DNA of 9,504 nt from Candidatus Latescibacterota bacterium (GTDB lineage Bacteria > Latescibacterota > UBA2968 > UBA8231). A model generated the notes under the pieces. The model saw nothing but the letters and a program-made list of their open reading frames with translations. It was not told where the DNA came from and did not search any database. Both the position numbers and the translations under genes were made by a program. Positions 5,521-9,504 of this stretch are shown one piece after another; positions within the stretch are counted from its first letter, which is position 1; each line of letters begins with the position of its first letter. The stretch is from positions 1 through 9,504 of the forward strand of contig JAJDTN010000236.1 of assembly GCA_022827165.1 (NCBI GenBank), in the 5' to 3' direction.

Positions 5521-8193
5521 TCAGAACGCCGTCGCCGAGACCGCCTTGGCGATCATCAGCGTCGCCGCGCAGAACATGCCCACCAGTGACATGCCCACGC
5601 CGAAGCCGACGGCCAGGACCATGGCGTACTGGCGCCACTGCTGGCGGCCGTAGCGCGGCCACAGGTAGTGCTTGGCCACGAGGGCGCCGATGACCTCGGT
5701 GAACATGGCGAAGAAGGTCGCCGCCCCGGCCGAGGCCACGCCGCGGATGAAGCCCCACACGAAGAACATGGGCATGCCGAAGAACCCGAGGATCGAGTAG
5801 AGGCCGAGGCCGAAGGCCAGGCCCACGACGATGATGGGCCACTTCACGCCGCCTGTGGGGTGGCGCAGGTCCTCGTCGACCTCGCCGTCGCCGTCGTCGT
5901 CCTTCTGGTTGAGGACCTCCTCGTCGGCGAGTCCGTCGAAGTCCTCGTCGCGGCCGTCGCCCGTCGACTTGGGGTCCTTCCAGTAGATCTGGAAGAACAT
6001 GGGCGTCTCCACCGAGCTCTGGTAGAAGTCGCCGCGGAAGCCGGGATGGGTGTCCAGCTCGAAGAGGGTGATCACCTCGCGGTCGTGCCAGGCTTCCGGC
6101 AGGCGCACGCGCAGCATGGTCTCGGCCGCGTTCACCACGCCGGCGTCGTCGGGTGACAGCCTCAGGGGCCGCGGCAGGTCGGGGTTGATCTTGCTGTCGG
6201 GAGCCGGCTCCAGCAGGATCGGCACCTGACGGTCGGGGCCGGCTCCGGTGAAGTCGGTGTAGAAGTGGCCCGTCGCCGACCAGGGGCCGTAGCGGCGCAG
6301 CCCGGGGTTGGTGATCTCCACTTCGTCGGTGACGCGCACGCGCCAGTAGTAGAGGGAGCGGTCCTTCAGGTTGGCCGGACTCCACACCACTTCCCCGGCA
6401 GGCAGGACTTGCCCTTCCACCTCCTCCCCGGCCTGGTATGTGAGGCTGTACTGGGTCGCCGAGAACCGCACCGCTTCCTGGAAGGCGCGGGCGGGCCAGA
6501 AGGTCTGCACGTAGGGGTAGGCGTCGGAGGGGATCGGCGCCAGCTTCCACAGGAAGCTCCAGTACATCAGGCTGGCGCCGAGAACGATCGGCACCATGAC
6601 CAGCTCCGCCTTCAGGAGGCTGGTGAAGCGCATCCCCGTGAGCTCGATGATGCGGAAGGTCTCGGCGTTGCCGCCGAAGTCGGCCCCCGCCAGGGGCACG
6701 AACCAGATCTCGACGCCGCGGTACCCGGTGAGGAAGACGATCGCCTCGTGCAGGTGCGGGATCTGCACGTTCTGCCCGATCAGCCCGTCGAGGCGCGCCG
6801 AGACGAAGGACATGATCGGCGCGTACACGAAGGCGATGAGGATGATCACCACCAGGATGGTGGTGGTGATCAGCGACGGGAAGAGGGTCTTGGCCAGGAC
6901 GATGGGATAGGCGGAGGCGATGAAGAACAGGGTGAGGCAGATCCACACCGGGAAGTCGCCGCGGTTGAGGTGCTTCATGCAGTAGCCGCGGATGCGGGCG
7001 GGCTCGTTGCACTCCGGGTGCAGGCAGACATCCGGGTCGTGGCCGTGGGTCTTGGCGTGGGACTGGTCCTCGCGGTGGTCCCGGGTGCCGCGCACCACCT
7101 GCACCATGGAGATGACGGTGGTGGCGAAGATGACGCCCAGGCCGAAGGGCTGCCAGAAGTCGACGCCGGCGGTGATCTGGGTCTGCACGGCGCCCATGCC
7201 GGGCACCCAGTGGGGCATGAAACCGTAGTGATGGAGCAGGGGCGACAGGACGATGAAGGAGACGACGGCGGCGAAGGAGCCCATGACGCTCCAGAACGGC
7301 AGCAGCAGGCCGGCGAAGATCGGCGACAGGCTGAAGCTGATGGCGATCGGCGTCGCCCCGAGGTAGCGTCCCAGGACCGGCGTCAGGTCGGCGAAGGGGA
7401 TGGGCAGGATCGACACCTTGACGCCGGCGAAGACCTCGGTGAGGGTGGGGATCGCCACGTACACGAACCCGAAGACGAGGCCGATCGACCCGCCCATGGT
7501 GAAGCAGGGCCACTTCCAGGTCTGCCTCTCCGAGCCGCTCTCCTCGGCCAGGGCCATCGCCCCGAGGGCGGCCTGGGGCGCCGTGGGGAAGGGCAGGCGC
7601 TCGCGGTCGGAGACCAGCCGGAAGAGGACGTACCCCGAGGTGAACCAGGTGATGCGGCCCACGAGGATGCCCAGCACCAGCAGGGCGATGGGCAGGGCCC
7701 AGTCCATGTGCAGGAAGGTGCGCTGCACGATCGCCTCGGAGTCGGGGGCCGGCGAGAACCACCCGTGGCCGAGCCACTTCAGGCCCACCAGTTTCTCGGT
7801 GAGGCCGAACTGGGCGGCTTCCGGCGAGCCGACGAAGTACTGGCGCCAGATCAGCTGCAGGAAGGTGCCGGTCTCGGCGCGCACGATCAGCTGCGACGCC
7901 ACGTACGTGAGCAGGAAGATCTCCTGCCGCCTGAGGGTGGTGAAGGAGCGCTTGGCGATCTCCAGGAAGAGGATCACCGTCACCCACTGCGCCGCGTCGC
8001 CGATACCGATGCCGGTGACCAGCCCCAGGTACATCTGCCCCGGCGTCATGATGAAGGCGATGAACAGCACCCCCACCAGCGTCTTGATGGTGTACCCGTG
8101 CTCGAAGCGCTCCGGCGCCTGCAACAGATCCCGATACTCGTGGATCTCCTGATATTGGCGCTCCCGCTTCGTCTGTCGGCGGTCCTCTGCCAC
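5521..8193 (-). CDS. OPT-superfamily membrane transporter with large extracytoplasmic insert
   Basis: An 890-aa multi-pass inner-membrane protein. After a charged N-terminus (1-34), hydrophobic helices occur at about 36-60, 66-84, 165-185, 230-250, 283-320, 348-366, 412-432, 436-463, 526-548, 785-810 and 855-885. The RERLPFPTAPQAALGAMAL segment (197-215) resembles the conserved LPFP-x-G/A motif of oligopeptide/metal-chelate OPT transporters. Two insertions are unusual. The first is a short loop with C390-x4-C395-x9-C405-x2-H408, spaced like a zinc knuckle. The second is a ~230-residue soluble region (552-784) with an Fn3-like strand pattern (SLYYWRVRV), ending in two D-x-D-x-D-G-x-x-D-E motifs (749-758, 765-774) typical of calcium loops. 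The start is GTG at 8193, overlapping a TAG by one base (TAGTG); the Shine-Dalgarno is weak (CAGG). It lies downstream of an FtsX permease gene on the same strand. The substrate cannot be inferred; peptides or chelated metals are the family norm. Confidence 0.8.
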   Translation of the reverse strand: MAEDRRQTKRERQYQEIHEYRDLLQAPERFEHGYTIKTLVGVLFIAFIMTPGQMYLGLVTGIGIGDAAQWVTVILFLEIAKRSFTTLRRQEIFLLTYVASQLIVRAETGTFLQLIWRQYFVGSPEAAQFGLTEKLVGLKWLGHGWFSPAPDSEAIVQRTFLHMDWALPIALLVLGILVGRITWFTSGYVLFRLVSDRERLPFPTAPQAALGAMALAEESGSERQTWKWPCFTMGGSIGLVFGFVYVAIPTLTEVFAGVKVSILPIPFADLTPVLGRYLGATPIAISFSLSPIFAGLLLPFWSVMGSFAAVVSFIVLSPLLHHYGFMPHWVPGMGAVQTQITAGVDFWQPFGLGVIFATTVISMVQVVRGTRDHREDQSHAKTHGHDPDVCLHPECNEPARIRGYCMKHLNRGDFPVWICLTLFFIASAYPIVLAKTLFPSLITTTILVVIILIAFVYAPIMSFVSARLDGLIGQNVQIPHLHEAIVFLTGYRGVEIWFVPLAGADFGGNAETFRIIELTGMRFTSLLKAELVMVPIVLGASLMYWSFLWKLAPIPSDAYPYVQTFWPARAFQEAVRFSATQYSLTYQAGEEVEGQVLPAGEVVWSPANLKDRSLYYWRVRVTDEVEITNPGLRRYGPWSATGHFYTDFTGAGPDRQVPILLEPAPDSKINPDLPRPLRLSPDDAGVVNAAETMLRVRLPEAWHDREVITLFELDTHPGFRGDFYQSSVETPMFFQIYWKDPKSTGDGRDEDFDGLADEEVLNQKDDDGDGEVDEDLRHPTGGVKWPIIVVGLAFGLGLYSILGFFGMPMFFVWGFIRGVASAGAATFFAMFTEVIGALVAKHYLWPRYGRQQWRQYAMVLAVGFGVGMSLVGMFCAATLMIAKAVSATAF

Positions 8194-8220
8194 TAGGCTA
8201 CCTGTCTCGGGGCGGAATCA
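8143..8220 (-). repeat. Direct repeat copy 1: 5' end and leader of the OPT gene
   Basis: These 78 bp match 8277-8354 at about 70 of 78 positions by hand count. They cover the first 17 OPT codons and the 27 bases upstream, including the CGAGACAGGT leader motif. Confidence 0.9.
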
Positions 8221-8327
8221 CCCCACAAGAGTTTCGCGCCAGCGAAACTCGCAACAAAGCCGCGCAGCGGCTTTGCGATCTCCTGGTACTGGCGCTCCCG
8301 CTTCGTTTGTCGGCGGTCTTCCGCCAC
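8193..8327 (-). pseudogene. Remnant of a second OPT gene (44-aa ORF)
   Basis: GTG at 8327-8325 opens a frame whose first 17 residues (VAEDRRQTKRERQYQEI) are identical to the start of the neighbouring OPT protein, although five bases differ, all at synonymous positions. After Ile17 the frame runs through the two hairpins (27 unrelated residues) and stops at TAG 8195-8193, sharing one base with the GTG of the full OPT gene. It cannot make a transporter. It is either the leftover of a tandem OPT paralogue or a duplication that now serves as a coupled leader ORF. Purifying selection before truncation is suggested by the silent-only differences. Confidence 0.75.
8229..8275. repeat. Twin perfect hairpins (REP/BIME-like)
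   Basis: Two adjacent stem-loops are separated by four bases. The first is GAGTTTCGC (8229-8237), loop GCCA, GCGAAACTC (8242-8250). The second is CAAAGCCGC (8255-8263), loop GCA, GCGGCTTTG (8267-8275). Each has a 9-bp perfect stem and both share the apex CGC-G(C)CA-GCG. No T-run follows on either strand, so they look more like a paired repetitive extragenic element than terminators. On the minus-strand transcript they lie just before the OPT start. Confidence 0.8.
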
Positions 8328-8354
8328 TAGGCCACCTGTCTCGGGGCGGTGTCA
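8277..8354 (-). repeat. Direct repeat copy 2: OPT-like 5' end and leader
   Basis: This is the partner of 8143-8220. It starts exactly where the hairpin pair ends and stops four bases before the stop codon of the FtsX-type gene. The 56-bp spacer between copies is almost entirely the twin hairpins. Confidence 0.9.
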
Positions 8355-8358
8355 GGCC

Positions 8359-9504
8359 TCACGACGCCACCTCTTCTGCCGGCTCGAGCTCCACCTCGCT
8401 CGCCGCCATGACCACCTCGCGGCAGTGGACGGCGTGCTCCTCCTGGATGTCGTGCTTCAGCGTCTGCCACACCAGGAACTGCTTCCGCAGCTCCAGCATG
8501 AAGCCGAGGTTGAGGCGCTGCCAGAACGCCACGGGCCCGCTGATGCGCTCGATGTAGAGGTCGATCTCGCAGATCCGCGGATGGTCGGTGGGCGCGATGG
8601 TGAACTGCAGGTACTGGCTCACCCCCATGTCGAAGGGCGCCAGCCACAGCAGCAGTTGCACGGTGTGCACCTTGCCGCCGTCCCCTTCCTCCACCAGGAC
8701 GCGGGTGCGCTCGGTGTACATGCGGCCCACCGACTCGTGGCCGTACGAGGTGAAGAAGGTGTGGAGGTAGCCGCACAGGGACTCCACGGCGTTGACGTTC
8801 ACCGTGAAGGGGAAGGGGAAGCGCCAGATGTCGTCCACCGGATCGGGCAGCTGCCAGCGGCGCACCACGTCGGGCACGGCCATCTGCGACGCCGTCCGCG
8901 CCGGATAGACGGTGGACAGCAACACGACGGCGATCACCAGCAGGGCCGAGCTGATCGCCGCCGTGGAGGAGTAGTTGAGGGAGACCCCGCCCAGCAGGTC
9001 GAGGGCGAGGAGCACCCGGCCCCCCGCCTGGCCGAGGACGTAGCCGATGACCACGCCGAGGACGCCGTAGACGCAGGACTCGGCGATGAAGAGGAAGGCG
9101 ATGTGGACCGGCGCCAGGCCCACCGAGGAGTAGACGCCGATCTCGCGGAAGCGCTCGTACACGGCGCCCATCATCGTGTTGAGGACGATGAGGGCGGCGA
9201 TGAGCATGGGGATGACGAGGGCCCCCAGGCCCTCCACGCTGGTGGCGCCCATGCTGCTGTAGGCGTAGGTCCTCAGCTCCCCCTCCTCGTCGGGCATGCC
9301 CACGAAGAGGCGGAAGGTCGCCCGCGTGAGGTACTCCTCGATCAGCTCGCGGCTCGGCACCTCCTCGTCGAAGGCGATGGCCACCGACATGAGCTCGGCC
9401 CCCAGGCTCTCCAGCCGGCCGTAGGGCATGACCGCCAGCCGCGCCGAGGGCAGGTGCTCGTAGCCGACGTCGATGTCGGCGTCGGCGAAGAAGTTGTTCA
9501 TCAT
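8359..9504 (-). CDS. FtsX/MacB-type permease with C-terminal extension, partial
   Basis: The frame is open to the window edge, so the N-terminus lies outside; the Met pair at the edge is probably internal. Counting from the edge, a periplasmic-type domain (1-90) precedes TM1 (~93-114). An ERFREIGVYSSVGLAP loop (117-132), the typical cytoplasmic FtsX contact to the ATPase, comes next. TM2 (~133-158) and TM3 (~184-203) follow, ending with YPARTASQMAVPDVVRRW (200-217), the standard FtsX C-terminal motif. Ordinary members end there; this one continues for ~165 residues with FPFPF, many aromatic residues and alternating strands, a likely cytoplasmic domain I do not recognise. Members work with an ABC ATPase on membrane or envelope substrates; no ATPase gene is visible here. 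The OPT remnant and OPT gene follow on the same strand 31 and 165 bases downstream, suggesting a shared transcript. Confidence 0.85.
   Translation of the reverse strand: MMNNFFADADIDVGYEHLPSARLAVMPYGRLESLGAELMSVAIAFDEEVPSRELIEEYLTRATFRLFVGMPDEEGELRTYAYSSMGATSVEGLGALVIPMLIAALIVLNTMMGAVYERFREIGVYSSVGLAPVHIAFLFIAESCVYGVLGVVIGYVLGQAGGRVLLALDLLGGVSLNYSSTAAISSALLVIAVVLLSTVYPARTASQMAVPDVVRRWQLPDPVDDIWRFPFPFTVNVNAVESLCGYLHTFFTSYGHESVGRMYTERTRVLVEEGDGGKVHTVQLLLWLAPFDMGVSQYLQFTIAPTDHPRICEIDLYIERISGPVAFWQRLNLGFMLELRKQFLVWQTLKHDIQEEHAVHCREVVMAASEVELEPAEEVAS

Noticed and set aside
6265..8196. 643-codon plus-strand open frame opposite the OPT gene
   Set aside because: Its translation is a low-complexity His/Gly/Glu/Asp-rich sequence, typical of the antisense of a high-GC gene, while the minus strand encodes coherent membrane helices.
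8229..8275. Rho-independent terminator
   Set aside because: The stems are strong, but no T-run follows on either strand, and both hairpins lie within a gap between co-directional genes.

Overview
The window is high-GC bacterial DNA with tightly packed genes and frequent GTG/TTG starts. It looks like a chromosome segment from a poorly characterised bacterial lineage. The OPT-type transporter with a calcium-binding-like insert beside an FtsX permease, plus a bacterial ComA homologue, recall gene sets of uncultured environmental phyla, but the sequence alone cannot fix the taxon. There is no rRNA, tRNA, CRISPR array or recognisable transposase.

Left block (1-1539, minus strand): an overlapping operon, transcribed right to left. 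It encodes a phosphosulfolactate synthase (ComA) homologue, a HAD-family phosphatase and the first 22 codons of a GHMP-kinase-like protein. Stop/start overlaps of 4 and 8 nt suggest one pathway, plausibly an organosulfonate or coenzyme-type route in which the HAD enzyme could replace the classical phosphatase ComB.

Middle block (1692-3703, plus strand): an aldo/keto reductase, then a MntA/HepT (MNT-HEPN, type VII) toxin-antitoxin pair, then a diverged in-frame copy of the last ~57 codons of the reductase, then an 81-codon orphan gene. Both copies of the reductase tail end in the same layout (GGGGA, six bases, GTGA), so the toxin-antitoxin pair and the orphan gene each start on a reductase stop codon. 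The module therefore sits between direct repeats of a gene 3' end.

Island (about 3780-5290): base composition falls visibly below the flanks. It holds one minus-strand gene of the DUF2806 type (membrane-proximal or coiled-coil N-terminus) and possibly a 32-aa ORF with a good ribosome binding site. Horizontal acquisition is likely.

Right block (5521-9504, minus strand): the C-terminal part of an FtsX/MacB-type permease with an unusual ~165-residue C-terminal domain, then an 890-aa OPT-superfamily transporter with a zinc-knuckle-like cytoplasmic insert and a ~230-residue extracytoplasmic insert carrying two D-x-D-x-D-G-x-x-D-E motifs. Between them is a remnant of the 5' end of a second OPT gene, whose first 17 codons encode the same peptide with only synonymous changes. 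It is followed by two adjacent perfect hairpins that share the same apex sequence.

The main theme is repeated tail or head duplication of genes, each time keeping a coupled stop/start. The best candidates for undescribed biology are the ComA-HAD-GHMP operon, the toxin-antitoxin cassette inside a duplicated reductase tail, and the OPT/FtsX pair.
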